This document shows, one piece after another, positions 9,072 to 20,744 of a stretch of 64,000 nucleotides of DNA (positions are counted from its first letter, which is position 1; each line of letters starts with the position of its first letter). A program made the position numbers and the translations under genes. The notes beneath the pieces are model-generated. The model searched no databases, had not been told where the DNA came from, and was given only the letters and a program-made list of their open reading frames with translations. This stretch comes from Agapanthus africanus (taxonomy: Eukaryota; Streptophyta; Magnoliopsida; Asparagales; Amaryllidaceae): the NCBI GenBank assembly GCA_030015575.1, contig CM057344.1, positions 593,658,410 to 593,722,409 on the forward strand, written 5' to 3'.

Positions 9072-11166
9072 TGTAAGTCCACGTTACCCGTCCCCGGTTC
9101 TTTGGGGTTGCGGAAATGGTGAAAAACGATTTTCTACGGTAGGGGTAACATGGACTCAAAAAACAGATCTTTACTAAACAAACTATCTAACAACCTAGCT
9201 AAGAGTTTAGCTACAATGTTAGGGGTTATACCTAAACTTGAACTCTTTCTCTTCAACTCCTTGTGGTGGTCGGATCGGCCTCACCTCGTCGTCTCCTTGT
9301 GCCGAAGATGGATCCACCCGAAAGCTTCTACCTTTGGCTCCAACCTCAATCTAGAGGAAACTAGAATACTTGGCTTGCTAGACCTTGTACACTAGGATGA
9401 GTAGAGAAGTGTTTTGGGTTTTATCTCTATGGTTCTTGTTTCTCAACACATGAGACAATAGAACCATGAACTAGAGAGAGAGCAAGAGGAAGAGGGAGAG
9501 CTTGAGGATGAGAGAGAATGCAAAATGATAGAATGAAGAAGACTTTTTCCCACCATCCTCTCATAACATAAAATAATCATAATAATAATAGTAATTGAGT
9601 ATTATGTGATGGTTCATGTCAAATGGCAATATCATTTCATGCACTCATTTTGTAAAGAATAACAAGCAAGCAAAAGTCTTTGCCATGAAATGATAGCCAT
9701 TGTAATGATGATGGTCAACAAGTCCAAGCTAGTCAACCGGTCAACAAGGTCAACAAGTCAACAAAGTCAAACTTTCAACCCAACCATGGCATACTAATAC
9801 TTAATTAATATTATTATTAATCATATTTCTTATTCTCATTAGGGTTTAGAAAAAGTCAACAGTCAACAACCCTAATGAGAATCCTCTGCCTCTGCCACTG
9901 TCAACTGTGCATATACACCCGCATCCACGTTCCGGGGAACACGAATACAAACGAGATAAAACCAATCCCAAAACGTATACTAGGATCTGGCTTAACCAAA
10001 GCCCGGTAGTATTAACTTCCCGGACACTAAACGTGCACAAGTGTACGGATGTGACCGAACCCTGTCGCAAAACCATGCGACCTCTACTCTTTTGCCTAAA
10101 GGCGAATAGCTCTCTATGTGGGACTCTAAAGACTCGACACTACGCTGGCAGTGGGTTTAACCACAGACCGCAAGCGGCACTAGCTGTGCGTAACGGCCCG
10201 CAGGTAGATGCCGATAAGAAGACGGACGAGGTGAGACTCATCTGAACTCCTACTGAGCCTGAATGTGACAGTCTCCGTACAGTCCGGTCTGTTCGTCTGA
10301 GAATATCGTATGGCGGGCCTAGGGGGCGGTAAACGTCAGTCCCCTAATAGTGGTACAAGTCGTGTCGGAGTGTAGCCCAGAACACCCTGAGATAACACTG
10401 GAAACCTACCAGTGTATCTCGCTTGCCCTGACCAGGGACGACTGTGTGTAATGGCTCTCCTTGACACAGCGCGATATCAACTCCCAATACCGGGAGAGAC
10501 GAATCCTGTCTAACCGTCACTGCCTCCAAGTGCTTCGGGACTGCACCCAACCACTACCTATTTGCACGACTCTTTTTAGCCGTGGTAGGGTAGTAATCAA
10601 AGTACAGTAGGAACACACTCGAGGCGAAGTGACAGTGTCAAGTCAGCGGACTAAGCTGTACTCATGTCACCTGGGAACTGACAACTGACGATAGGTATAG
10701 TACCAACCAATCAGTTCCCGACGAGTCCTGTCCAGTGTACTCGTAACCTAACGAGCACCCGTATACTATCTCAAGTACGACATACTGACGGCTGTGGGAC
10801 AGACCGTCTCCCCTGCTGGGATGAGAAGCGCATACGCTAGTCTACTTCGGAGTATCGATGCCCTGTCTCGATAATCCTATGACTAGGGACCTATAAAAGG
10901 ATGTGCTTGTAGTTTACCCAGCCCCCACGAGTGTGACTGCCATCACAACGCTGGTAATCAAGCAAAGATCCTAAGGGCTCTACTAATGTGTATATGTGAT
11001 ATGCTAAAAGAAACACATGTACACACATTGAAGTAGAAACAAACCAAGTAGCATACTACTATTTTGAGCAAGATTATCTATACAACGGTGAATATCCCAA
11101 GCTTCTATTAAGTAATATACAAACTAGTATGATACAGTAATGGCCTCTAGGGTATATACACTAACA
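9072..11166 (-). repeat. 3' LTR of element D (2095 bp)
   Basis: On the minus strand it begins TGTTAGTG at 11166 and ends CTTACA at 9072. A core of about 700 bp is homologous to the LTRs of E and the left solo LTR, while the outer ends differ. Short frames inside (for example 9150-9395 and 9907-10245) recur in the other LTR only because the LTRs are copies. They are not genes. Confidence 0.95.
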
Positions 11167-11181
11167 ATCTCCCACTTGCAC
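11167..11181 (-). other. Polypurine tract of element D
   Basis: On the minus strand it reads GTGCAAGTGGGAGAT immediately before the LTR start, identical to the PPT of E at 22161-22175. It overlaps the end of the pol stop region. Confidence 0.85.
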
Positions 11182-14141
11182 TAAGGCCATGTACTGGCAT
11201 ATCGAAGACCTATCATCTCGATCAGCCGCTCGAACTGAGTCTGAGGTAAGGCCTTCGTGAGTGGATCAACAGTGTTATCTTCCGTATTTACTCTCTTCAC
11301 CTCGATCTCCCGGCGATCTACGATCTCCCTGATCAGGTGGTACCGCCTCAAAATGTGCCTGGACTTCTGATGGGACCTGGGTTCCTTCGCTAAAGCTATA
11401 GCGCCGTTGTTGTCACAATACAGCGGTATTGGATCAACACTGGTAGGAACCACCTGAAGCTCCGTGAGGAACTTCTTCATCCAGACAGCTTCCTTTGCGG
11501 CATCGCAAGCAGCTATGTACTCCGCTTCCATAGTTGAGTCAGCAACGGTTTCCTGCTTGGAGCTCTTCCAGCAAACCACCCCTCTATTGAGGGTAAAGAC
11601 ATAACGCGACATGGATTTGGAGTCATCCTTGTCACTCTGGAAGCTGGAGTCAGCAAAGGCCTCGATCTGTAGGTCTTTTTCGCCATACACCAAGAACATC
11701 TCCTTAGTCCTTCTCAGGTACTTGAGAATGTTCTTTACCGCTATCCAGTGCTTCTCCCCTGGGTCCGACTGATACCGGCTTACAACGCTCAACGCGTATG
11801 CTACATCTGGTCTGGTACACAACATCGCATACATAATAGAGCCTACCGCAGATGTGTAGGGTATTGATGACATGCGAGCCCTTTCCAAATCAGTCTTGGG
11901 AGACATCTCTTTGGAGAGGGTGATTCCGTGACAAGCCGGTAGATTACCGCGCTTGGAATCTTCCATACTGAATCGTTTCAGTATGGTGTCAATGTACCTG
12001 GACTGTGAAAGTCCCAACATCCTCTTAGATCTATCACGATAGATCTGGATCCCCAGAATGTAGTTGGCATCGCCCAGGTCCTTCATGGAGAACCTCTGTG
12101 ACAAGAATCCTTTGACCGATTGTAGCATAGGAATATCATTTCCTAATAGGAGAATGTCATCCATGTACAAGACGAGGAATACCACGTTTCTCCCTACAAT
12201 CTTACTGTAAATGCATGGTTCATCTGGGTTTTTGATAAAGTTGAATTCTTTGACAGTATCATCAAAGCAGATGTTCCAACTCCGCGATGCCTGCTTTAGT
12301 CCATAGATGGACTTGAGCAAATTGCACACTTTACCGCTGCTCCCACTCTGGATGAATCCCTCTGGCTGATCCATATAGACGCACTCTTCCAAATTTCCAT
12401 TTAGGAAATCCGTCTTTACGTCCATCTGCCAGATTTCATAATCGTGGAAGGCAGCAATGGCAAGAAGGATCCGAATGGATTTGAGCATAGCTACCGGAGA
12501 AAAGGTCTCGTCATAGTCCAAACCAAGTCTTTGACGAAAACCCTTTGCAACAAGCCTAGCTTTATAGGTTTCAACCTGCCCATCTACACCAATCTTCTTT
12601 CTGAAGATCCATTTGCAGCCTACGCGTTTTACCCCTTCTGGAGCAAAGTCCAAAGTCCAAACTTTGTTGGTGTACATAGACTCCATCTCAGTCAGCATTG
12701 CATCCAGCCATTTTACTGAGTCACCGCTCTGAATGGCTTGCTGGAAGCTAGTAGGCTCATCATGATCAATGACGCAATCCTCTCTATCCCCGTTTATAAG
12801 AAAACCGTAGTATCTCTCGGGCGGATGAGACTGCCTACTACTCCTGCGGAGCGGCGCAGGAATGTCCGGTTCTCCTGAAACTTCTGGTTCTTCCAAGCTT
12901 TCAGTAATAGCTTGTGGTTCTGGAATTTCTTCCAGTTCTATTGCGCTCCCACTTATCTGATTTTCCAAAAATTCAGTTTCCAAGAAGTGGGCATTCTGAG
13001 AAACAAAAACTTTTTGTTCCTCTGCGGAATAGAAAAGATACCCCCTGGAGTTCTTTGGGTATCCCACAAACTTACACAGTACTGAGCGTGCCTCGAGCTT
13101 GTCCGCATGCTGCTTCTTTACAAAAGCTGGACATCCCCATGTCTTAAGATACTTAAGACAGGGTTTCTTCCCACTCCACATCTGATATGGGGTGGTAGGC
13201 ACAGTCTTGGTTGGAGCCTTGTTCAAGAGATATGCAGCTGTTTCTAGTGCATAACCCCAGAAAGATTGCGGTAACTCAGCCTTACTCATCATGGAACAAA
13301 CCATATCCAATAGGGTTCGATTCCGCCTTTCAGATACACCGTTGTGTTGTGGTGTGTATGGAGGAGTACGCTGAGAGAGAATTCCATTCTCTTTTAAGTA
13401 GTCTAGAAACTCGACACTCAAGTATTCACCACCTCGATCAGATCTCAGTGTCTTGATACTTTTGCCTGTTTGTTTTTCAACTTCATTCTTGTATTCCCGA
13501 AATTTCTCAAAGGCCTCGGATTTGTGCTTCATTAAGAAGACATGTCCATACCTAGAGAAATCATCTGTGAAAGTAATGAAGTATGAATAACCACTTCGCG
13601 CAAGTGTAGACATTGGACCACACACGTCACTGTGTATGAGTCCCAAGAGCTCGCTCGCTCTTACTTCGTGTCCAGTGAACGGAGTCTTTGTCATCTTTCC
13701 CATGAGACAAGATTCACAAGTGGCATAAGACTGATACTCGAACGGATTCAAGTATCCCTCTTTATGTAACTTAGTTAATCGTGTCTCATTAATGTGAGCC
13801 AGTCTACAATGCCATAAGAAAGCCTGATTTGTTTCCGGAGACTTTCTTTTAAGTGTGTTCTGGACACTGAAAATCTGAGCTTGATTCAATACGTATATCC
13901 CGTTATTTAATGTACCTGACCCAATCAGAACTTGATTTAGGTGGATGTGGACCACATCGCTTACAAAAGTAAAATCATATCCTTCCTTAGAAAGTAAGGA
14001 TACAGATATGATATTACAAGTCGCACCTGGTACATACAAACAGCCACGCAGAATCAATATCTTCCCAGTTGTCAGTCCAAGATGATATTCCCCTACGGAT
14101 TCAGCATCTATGCTTATTCCGTTAGCAACCCTGAGAGTCAT
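11181..14141 (-). CDS. Ty1/copia Pol polyprotein (integrase, reverse transcriptase, RNase H), 986 codons open
   Basis: The enzymes copy the element RNA into DNA and insert it. Domains in order: GAG-pre-integrase HHCC region (H111, H116, C142, C145 in WHCRLAH and CESC), integrase core with D172, D235 and E271, a linker rich in acidic and proline residues, reverse transcriptase with D574 in QMDVKT and YMDD at 659-662, and RNase H with ADSSFQSD, STMEAEYIA and SRHILRRYH. The frame is uninterrupted down to the PPT. The ATG at 14141 is not the real start: protease lies upstream and the whole is normally one Gag-Pol protein. A one-base frameshift just upstream and the E insertion in gag disable the polyprotein. 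The enzymes look competent if expressed. Confidence 0.95.
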   Translation of the reverse strand: MTLRVANGISIDAESVGEYHLGLTTGKILILRGCLYVPGATCNIISVSLLSKEGYDFTFVSDVVHIHLNQVLIGSGTLNNGIYVLNQAQIFSVQNTLKRKSPETNQAFLWHCRLAHINETRLTKLHKEGYLNPFEYQSYATCESCLMGKMTKTPFTGHEVRASELLGLIHSDVCGPMSTLARSGYSYFITFTDDFSRYGHVFLMKHKSEAFEKFREYKNEVEKQTGKSIKTLRSDRGGEYLSVEFLDYLKENGILSQRTPPYTPQHNGVSERRNRTLLDMVCSMMSKAELPQSFWGYALETAAYLLNKAPTKTVPTTPYQMWSGKKPCLKYLKTWGCPAFVKKQHADKLEARSVLCKFVGYPKNSRGYLFYSAEEQKVFVSQNAHFLETEFLENQISGSAIELEEIPEPQAITESLEEPEVSGEPDIPAPLRRSSRQSHPPERYYGFLINGDREDCVIDHDEPTSFQQAIQSGDSVKWLDAMLTEMESMYTNKVWTLDFAPEGVKRVGCKWIFRKKIGVDGQVETYKARLVAKGFRQRLGLDYDETFSPVAMLKSIRILLAIAAFHDYEIWQMDVKTDFLNGNLEECVYMDQPEGFIQSGSSGKVCNLLKSIYGLKQASRSWNICFDDTVKEFNFIKNPDEPCIYSKIVGRNVVFLVLYMDDILLLGNDIPMLQSVKGFLSQRFSMKDLGDANYILGIQIYRDRSKRMLGLSQSRYIDTILKRFSMEDSKRGNLPACHGITLSKEMSPKTDLERARMSSIPYTSAVGSIMYAMLCTRPDVAYALSVVSRYQSDPGEKHWIAVKNILKYLRRTKEMFLVYGEKDLQIEAFADSSFQSDKDDSKSMSRYVFTLNRGVVCWKSSKQETVADSTMEAEYIAACDAAKEAVWMKKFLTELQVVPTSVDPIPLYCDNNGAIALAKEPRSHQKSRHILRRYHLIREIVDRREIEVKRVNTEDNTVDPLTKALPQTQFERLIEMIGLRYASTWP

Positions 14142-14348
14142 ATCACCTTTCCTGATAACCCTAGGTTTCTCAGAGCCTGTAATGAATTACAGATGTGAGA
14201 TCCTGATCCGGTATCCAATACCCAGGAAGTAGGGTTAACTGACATATAGTTCTCTATTACAAACACACCCAAAGCCGAAGCCACAACATGCTTCGAACTC
14301 TGGCTACTGGCTTTGCTAGTCCTGCAATCCTTCTGCCAATGTTCATTC
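14142..14348 (-). pseudogene. Copia gag end and protease start, out of frame with pol
   Basis: The minus-strand reading gives the end of a zinc knuckle (EHWQKDC) and then the aspartic protease signature LDTGSGSHI. The frame reaches TGA at the position of the pol ATG. Relative to the pol frame there is a one-base slip near 14155-14170. The rest of the protease is in the pol frame. Insertion of E at 14348 cuts the zinc knuckle from the rest of Gag. Confidence 0.8.
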
Positions 14349-16573
14349 TGTTGGAGATAGTGCCCTCAGAGTCAATTATTGGATCACAGGCACGTGATTG
14401 CAATGATTGAGGGAGGACCTATCCCGGTACGACAGTCTTACTCGAGATGATAGTATGCTATCTGGTTTACCTTTATCATCGTGTACTGCTTTAGGTGACC
14501 TGACAGGTCGCTATTACACGTTGATAGAGCCCCTAGGATTCTTGCTTGACTGCCAGTAGTATGAGGGCGATCATATAAGTGAGTGCTGGAGTCTATAAGC
14601 ACATCCTTAAAAGGTCCCTAGTCGTGGGAGTTTCGAGACAGGGCATCGATTCTCCAGAGTAGACTAGTGTATACAGTCGAGACCCCGACGAGGGGCGGTG
14701 GCCGGTCTCACAAGCCACTGGTGTCAGTTGGTTCACCTAAGATGTATACAGGTGCTCATTGGGTTATGAGTACACCGGACAGGACTCGCCGGGAACATGC
14801 TAGTTGGTCTTATACCTGACGTCAGATAGCAGTTCCCAGGTGACATGTGTACAGATTAGTTCATCGACCTGGGGATCGTCATTTGTCTCGTGTGAGTTCC
14901 CACTGTGCTTTGATTACTACCCTACCACGGCTCAAAGGAGTCGTGCAAACAGGTTTTAGTTGGGTACAGTCCCGAGCCACATGGAGGCAGTGAGCGGATC
15001 TTCGGGGGTTCGTCTCTCCCGGTATTGGGGGTGAGGTCGCGCTGTGTCTAGGAGAGCCATTACACGAAGTCCTTGGCCAAGGCAGGAGATTTACTGGTAG
15101 GTATTCCAGTAGTATCTCAGGGTGTTCTGGGCTACACTCCGACACGACTTGTACCGCTTTTGGGGGTCTGACTTTTACCCATCCCCTAGGCCCGACATGC
15201 GATGCTCGTAGACGAACGGACCGGACTGTACGGATATTGTCACTGACAGGCTCAGTAGGGTGTCAGGATGAGTTCGCTCATCGACGTCCCTTTTGGTCAA
15301 TAGCTGGTAGCCCGTTACGTATTGGCTTATACCTCTGACGAGCTAGTGGTTAAATCCACAGCCATAGTATTGACGAGTCTTTAGAGTCCACCACACACTT
15401 ACAGTTACTCAAGCTTTCGGGCGAAACGCTGTAGAGGCCGTATGGAGATATGGCAGGGTCCGATCAGATACGTGCGGTATTGCACGGATCAGGATCGGAC
15501 AGTTTTGTACTAGTGGCCATATAGTTATATGGCAGGGTTCGATCTGATACGTGCGGTATTGCACGGATCAGGATCGGACGAACATTACTAGCCGGCTTTG
15601 GTTTAAGCCGGATCCTAGTTTAGTACAGTGTAGATTTTGTCTCTTTGCATTTGTATCCGGACGGAATACAGATGCGGGTGTGTATGCACAGTATCGGGGT
15701 TTTCCTGTAATTTATTACGGGACCAGTTTTCTGGAGTTGCCAGTTTGCATTCCGTTCCGGCCGGTTTTCCTTTGTTCTTTCCCTGCCGGACTTTTCCGAT
15801 GGAGGGGGTTATTTGCAAGTTTGCAAATAACATATTGTGGAGGGGTTTTATTGCAAAAGGATTGTTTATGAAAGCATCTTTTCTTTTTCATCCATGATGG
15901 TGCATTTATATGATTGGAAAGGATTTGATTTGGATATGGGTTTTGTTATCATGATGTCTTTGTATGTGGTCACCCCTTCACTTTACACTACCATCACCTC
16001 CCTCTTGTTATTTTATTCCCTCCACCATTCTCACATTAGCAAGGGGCCGGCCACAATTTTGGATGAGGGGAGAGGAAAAATGAGAGGTTCATTTTTGTGA
16101 GAAGAAGAATTCCTATCTCATTTTTCTTGCTACAAAACATTCTAGCTCCACTTGATAAGTTGATTTCCATTCTATCCCTCCATCACCATGGCAACCAAAA
16201 CCCAAGTGAGACATAGCCTATACACATTCTACAGCAAATCTTGGACGCGTCGGCTAGCCTACTTCGTGCCCGAGTTGCCTCGGTATTGAGGTGGGAGCCC
16301 GTAAAAGATGCAGGCGACGTGGTGCCCTTCCGGCGAGGAGATGGAGACCGGACATTCCGCGAGAGATCGGGACGACAACGAGAAGACCGGAGGACTCGGA
16401 TCACTCGGTATATCTCTAACCCGTCTTGTTGTTAGCTAGAACTAGTTTAATGGTCCGATCCGGATGTGTAGTGCGCGGTGGTGCCGGTTTGCTAAGTTCG
16501 CAAAATTAAAGTTTATCACCGCTTCCGCATTTGGCCGTCGGATTGACGTCCGGGGCGCCGCCGCGCACTTACA
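14349..16573 (+). repeat. 5' LTR of element E (2225 bp)
   Basis: Begins TGTTGGAGATAGTGCCC and ends GCGCACTTACA. The middle shares a core with the D LTRs. Short frames such as 15551-15871 and 16241-16435 are repeated in the other LTR and are not genes. Confidence 0.96.
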
Positions 16574-16574
16574 G

Positions 16575-16586
16575 TGGTATCAGAGC
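16575..16586 (+). other. PBS of element E (initiator tRNA-Met)
   Basis: TGGTATCAGAGC one base after the LTR end. This is the classic plant copia PBS complementary to the 3' end of initiator tRNA-Met. Confidence 0.92.
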
Positions 16587-18725
16587 CTCGCCATTAACTT
16601 CGTCTAGCTTCGGTTGATGTGTTTTGCATTTCCGATCGACTAAAATTCCAAAATCTACATTTTCACTCACATCAGTTTTCTGTCGAATTTTTTCTGGATC
16701 TAAAAATTTTTCAGGTTGTCTCAGAATGATGTGCAGGGAGTTCTAAGAACACTGTAAAAATTCGACGCAGTGACTCGATCACTGAAGCGCGTAACCGCGG
16801 CCAAACCCCCCCTTGGGCCGCGGTTCCGCCGCACATTGGTGTCGTCACTGCATCAATTTTTTCCAGTGGGCTTCTGGGCTTATTTTAGGGGTTTTGGAAT
16901 ATTAATATTGGGCCCAGATTTTCTGTGAGTGCTACAGTATTGCTTGGGGGTCCACTTGTTAATTTTTGATCGATCGGATATTTTAAACACATTATTTCAC
17001 AGTATTTACATTATATCTGCGACCGTGAATGTCACTCGATCGGTAAATCCGGTCTAACTGCTATAGCTCGGTTAGACGGATTTGCGAACGTGATTTTCAC
17101 GTTGATGTTCTGTGTTTTTGCTGTGATGTTGCGGATCGGTCGTGGGGGATAGCCTGGATGCAATGCTAGTACAGTTTTGTTGTATTATGTACATTTGATA
17201 TTGCGGGGCGAGCGTCCGACATGTGGACTGCCGTCACTGCCTGTTTGTATTATTCTTTTGGGGCACGACCTGGTTGCGGTCGATGTACCCGTTGTATGTA
17301 TATTTTACTTTCTGTACTAGGTTTACCCCGCGGAGGGGTGCACGGATAGCCGGGTTCTAGATGGCAACAAGCCCGCATCTCATGGCATTGGGACGGAGGG
17401 GGCTTCACTCCAGGATTGGCTGGCTATTCGCCGCACTCGTAGGGGGTATAGGATTTCATTGCACAGGCTATCCACACGACCAGGGGAACGTCGGGTTTCA
17501 GTAGTGGCTCTGTGAAACCCGGGGATCCCAGATATCTGTATTGTTCTTTGATGCTGTACATTTCTGTGATGTTGCATTTCTTATCACGCCTTGAGCGAAA
17601 TATAATATATTGGTATATATATTAGTAGATGTTGTATATGTTTTTCATCCGCGCTAGTCCAGTCCCCGCTCTTCCGTTAGTTAGCTAACCTAACGGGTGA
17701 TGACGGGACCCAGTGGCGAATGCGGATGGCATATACGTACGTCAGTATATTTTCGTTCTTTGTGGTGTGATCAATTGATGGGACTGCGTTGATTCGGATC
17801 AATGCAAGTTAAACAAACCTATTCTGATATTGTTGGAACACTTTTCAAAAAGCTGTTATTGCAAGGACGTTCACTTTTGTTTTGCATCGTGGTATTCATT
17901 TGGAATATCCTGCTCCTCAGTCGACGAGGCAAGGGCCGAGATCCCTTCACCGGGAGTGACCCCTTGGACAGAAGTTTGCGTCAGGGCACTAACTTCACTA
18001 TAGCCGATTACTTTTGCTTTGCACAGTGATATTCGGTTATGAATATCCAGCACCCCATTCTACGGGGAAAGAGCCGAGATCCCTTCACCGGGAGTGACCT
18101 CTTTAGTAAAGGTTTTCGTCACTATATTTTCTAAAAAGCTATCCGTTCCTTCAACGATATCAAGTTCATTACGTTAAAGGTTTTCGCCAGAAACCATTCG
18201 TAGCCCTCCGTCATTTCATATGGATAGTCAATAGTATTCAAGCTGTGTTTGTTGGCCATAGTCAAGGCACAGTGTTTGGTAGCTATTGGGTGTTCATATG
18301 TAGCATAGATAGATGCGTTGGTTTGGGACAGTCGTATAGCCTTGTTGGCCCTAGTCAAGGGCTTGTACGGGTGGGTTCAAATTAACCTGGACAATGACGG
18401 GTAGAACTTGACATGTGACTTATGATTTGTTGGCCTTAGTCAAGGTCATAAGAGCATGGGGTAAAAATCACATCGGGAGTTTCAAAAGAACTGAAACTTG
18501 CCAGATATGCGCATACCTTCTGGAGTGTGATGACGTGAGCGGATTACGTCACGTTATCATGCGATGAGAGTTGGATCCCGATTCCCACTGATGAGTTGAT
18601 TTACTCCTCGGGTGACCCCGACTAATTCTTCTTTAAGGTTTGGAGGAGAATTTGAGGTACAGTGGGAGGTTTCCTGATTAGATAAATTGGTAACCATTCT
18701 GATCTAGGTTAGAGTGCACGCTGAG
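16587..18725 (+). other. Long untranslated leader of element E
   Basis: About 2.1 kb with no gene. It includes a GC-rich CCGCGGCC segment near 16795, a diverged tandem duplication with period 138 (GCCGAGATCCCTTCACCGGG at 17935 and 18073), and three spaced hairpins with loop AGTC at 18253, 18347 and 18432. It is homologous to the leader of D (25019-27049), which lies in the opposite orientation. Confidence 0.75.
18253..18447 (+). repeat. Three spaced leader hairpins of element E
   Basis: GCCATAGTCAAGGC near 18254, GCCCTAGTCAAGGGC near 18348 and GCCTTAGTCAAGGTC near 18433, spaced 94 and 85 bases. Stem bases change together (CCCT/AGGG against CCTT/AAGG). D has the same trio at 25482-25680. Confidence 0.65.
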
Positions 18726-18726
18726 T

Positions 18727-18765
18727 GTTTCTTTTCTCTCTCTCTCTGGCAGCGACCATTGACCC
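18727..18765 (+). other. Pyrimidine tract plus CAG: possible 3' splice site before gag
   Basis: TTTCTTTTCTCTCTCTCTCT is followed at once by GGCAGCGACC. D has the same arrangement (CTCTCTCTCTTAATTGCAG) at about 24985-25015 on the minus strand. The layout resembles a plant intron acceptor. No donor was proven. Confidence 0.35.
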
Positions 18766-18873
18766 GACCCTAGACTTTGACTCAGTGACCAAGTTGACCG
18801 AACCTTCTTAACACTGGCTTTTGGATTGTTAGAGTTGCAGACCTCATTGCCACTCCTACTTTTACCCTTTTTT

Positions 18874-19615
18874 CCAGGACACCCCGTATTACTACGAACG
18901 TCCACTTCCATTGGACAAAACCATCGTATGGTTAGATACGAACTCGAAGAAATTCGAGGATGGTTTCCGGTTCTGGAGAAAACGGATAGGATTATTCAGT
19001 TGTCTTTTCCCTTTTACCTTCTCTCAAGTTGTGAGTACTCCTTAGTTTAGGAGATAGTACACCTATTACGCAAATTGGATAGTCTTCTTCCGAACCTTAG
19101 GCTGGTGCCGACCGGTAGGGAATGAAGAAAACCAATTAGCCTAAACGGTGTGCAGAAGGTATTAAGTTCAGACAAAGCAAGGGATTAGTAAGAGGGCAAA
19201 GTAAAATGCGACTACTATTCACAACCAAACCAAGTATTTCTTCGCCAATCCTTAATCACCTTTGTATTTCTCCAGGACACTCCGTATCACTACGAAGATC
19301 CACAGTTTATTGGATACTCCATCGTATGGTTATATACGAACTCGAAAGGAACTTGTTCCAGTTCGGGGATGGATTCTGGTCCAGGAGAAATAGGAATAAG
19401 GTTTGTTCGGTTGTCTTTTATCTTCACCTTCTCTCGCATTGCGAGTGCTCCTGGGACTAGGACAGTACACCCATTATGCTTATTGGATAGTCTTCTTCCA
19501 AACCATAGGCTGGTGTCGAACGGTAGGGAAGGAAGAAAACCAATTGGCCTAAAGGGGTGTGCAGAAGGTAATGACTAAAGACATATAAAGGGATTTGGAG
19601 AGGTGGAAAAGAATT
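18874..19615 (+). repeat. Diverged tandem duplication, period 398
   Basis: CCAGGACAC starts both copies (18874 and 19272). Both contain CATCGTATGGTTA followed by ATACGAACTCGAA, then TTGGATAGTCTTCTTCC and GAAGAAAACCAATT. The copies differ noticeably, so the duplication predates the recent transposition. It lies where gag is expected. No frame is open in either copy. Confidence 0.8.
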
Positions 19616-20740
19616 ATACGGTTATAGTTGTGAATCTGGATAATGGTAGAGGCATTACTAGGAATACCAGGATACCCCATCGAAACATTTCAATGTTTCA
19701 GTTCACTGTGTGCTGTTAAAAGAAAACTGATTTCCCGATTAGATACTTACTCCAGGGTATGTATTTACCAGGTATGATTCTCACATCTGTATGGTTTTAC
19801 AGATGATGAGTGGGAGTAAGTTATTGGGAATTAGGTGATTATCCTCATTATATCGGGATTCGTTGTAATCGGTGATATTTAAGGAAGTCACCTGGGCTGT
19901 TTGCCTGTCGGCAAATATTTGGTTTTGAATATCCGCTGTTGTGCACCAATTTCAAATTGATATATCTGTACGTCTATTTTCATAGAATGAGATATACCTT
20001 TTTGACATTATGACGATGACATTTACCTATATCAGTGGATGGTTAGGTAAGGAGCATTAAACAGCGGTGTAATTCTTCTTAACCATAAGTATAGTTTTCA
20101 ACCTACGACACACAGTGAAAGAGTTGTTAGACTCAGCGGACTTATACATAGTATTGTATGTTGTCCAGTGTCCATTAGGACAAAGGGGTTGGTCCTCATA
20201 CTATATTCTGTTTACTTTTAACTTCTCTAGTTCTTAGACATGTGTTTCGTAGAAACACAGGGTCTAAGTTTTGAGGAGTTATAGGTATTTGAATAGAGTA
20301 GAGAACCAGGTGTAGCAAGTATCGGGATTCTTCAAGGTGATCGAAGATGTAGATACTTGTATATGGTATTCAGTTGATAGTAATGATTAAGAGAACTTGC
20401 TTATCTTTCAGGTTACTCATAATTGGAAGCATTCCTAAGTTGAGTAACACTGATCGGCCTCCTTCCATTTAGTTGACATGCGCTGGAGACAGCTGCATGA
20501 TTTGAATCTGGTTCAATTAAATCAGTGCCTCTGGTTCTATATTGGATATAGAACAGTTCATATCTTAACGATGTTAAGGTACGGGGAGTTGTCCGGCTTA
20601 TGATTAAAACCAGACACTGGACAACTCAAGGCACGTTTCTGTAATGGCTGTTTGTGGGTTGACCCAGGCTATGACGAGGGTTGACTTTCTACCATCTGGC
20701 AGATCAATAGTAATATTGTTCTAGACTCGCCACAGTTTTA
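19616..20740 (+). other. Element E interior without recognisable coding
   Basis: I see no reading frame or repeat that I can assign. By position it should correspond to gag end and integrase, decayed beyond recognition by eye. Confidence 0.4.
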
Positions 20741-20744
20741 ATAA

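Noticed and set aside
9150..10245. Frames of 68-112 codons also present at 27142-28238
   Set aside because: Same reason: LTR pair of element D, with differences that do not respect codons.
14879..16435. Several frames of 64-106 codons repeated exactly at 22706-24262
   Set aside because: They lie in the two LTRs of element E and repeat only because LTRs are copies. No domain or codon bias was seen.
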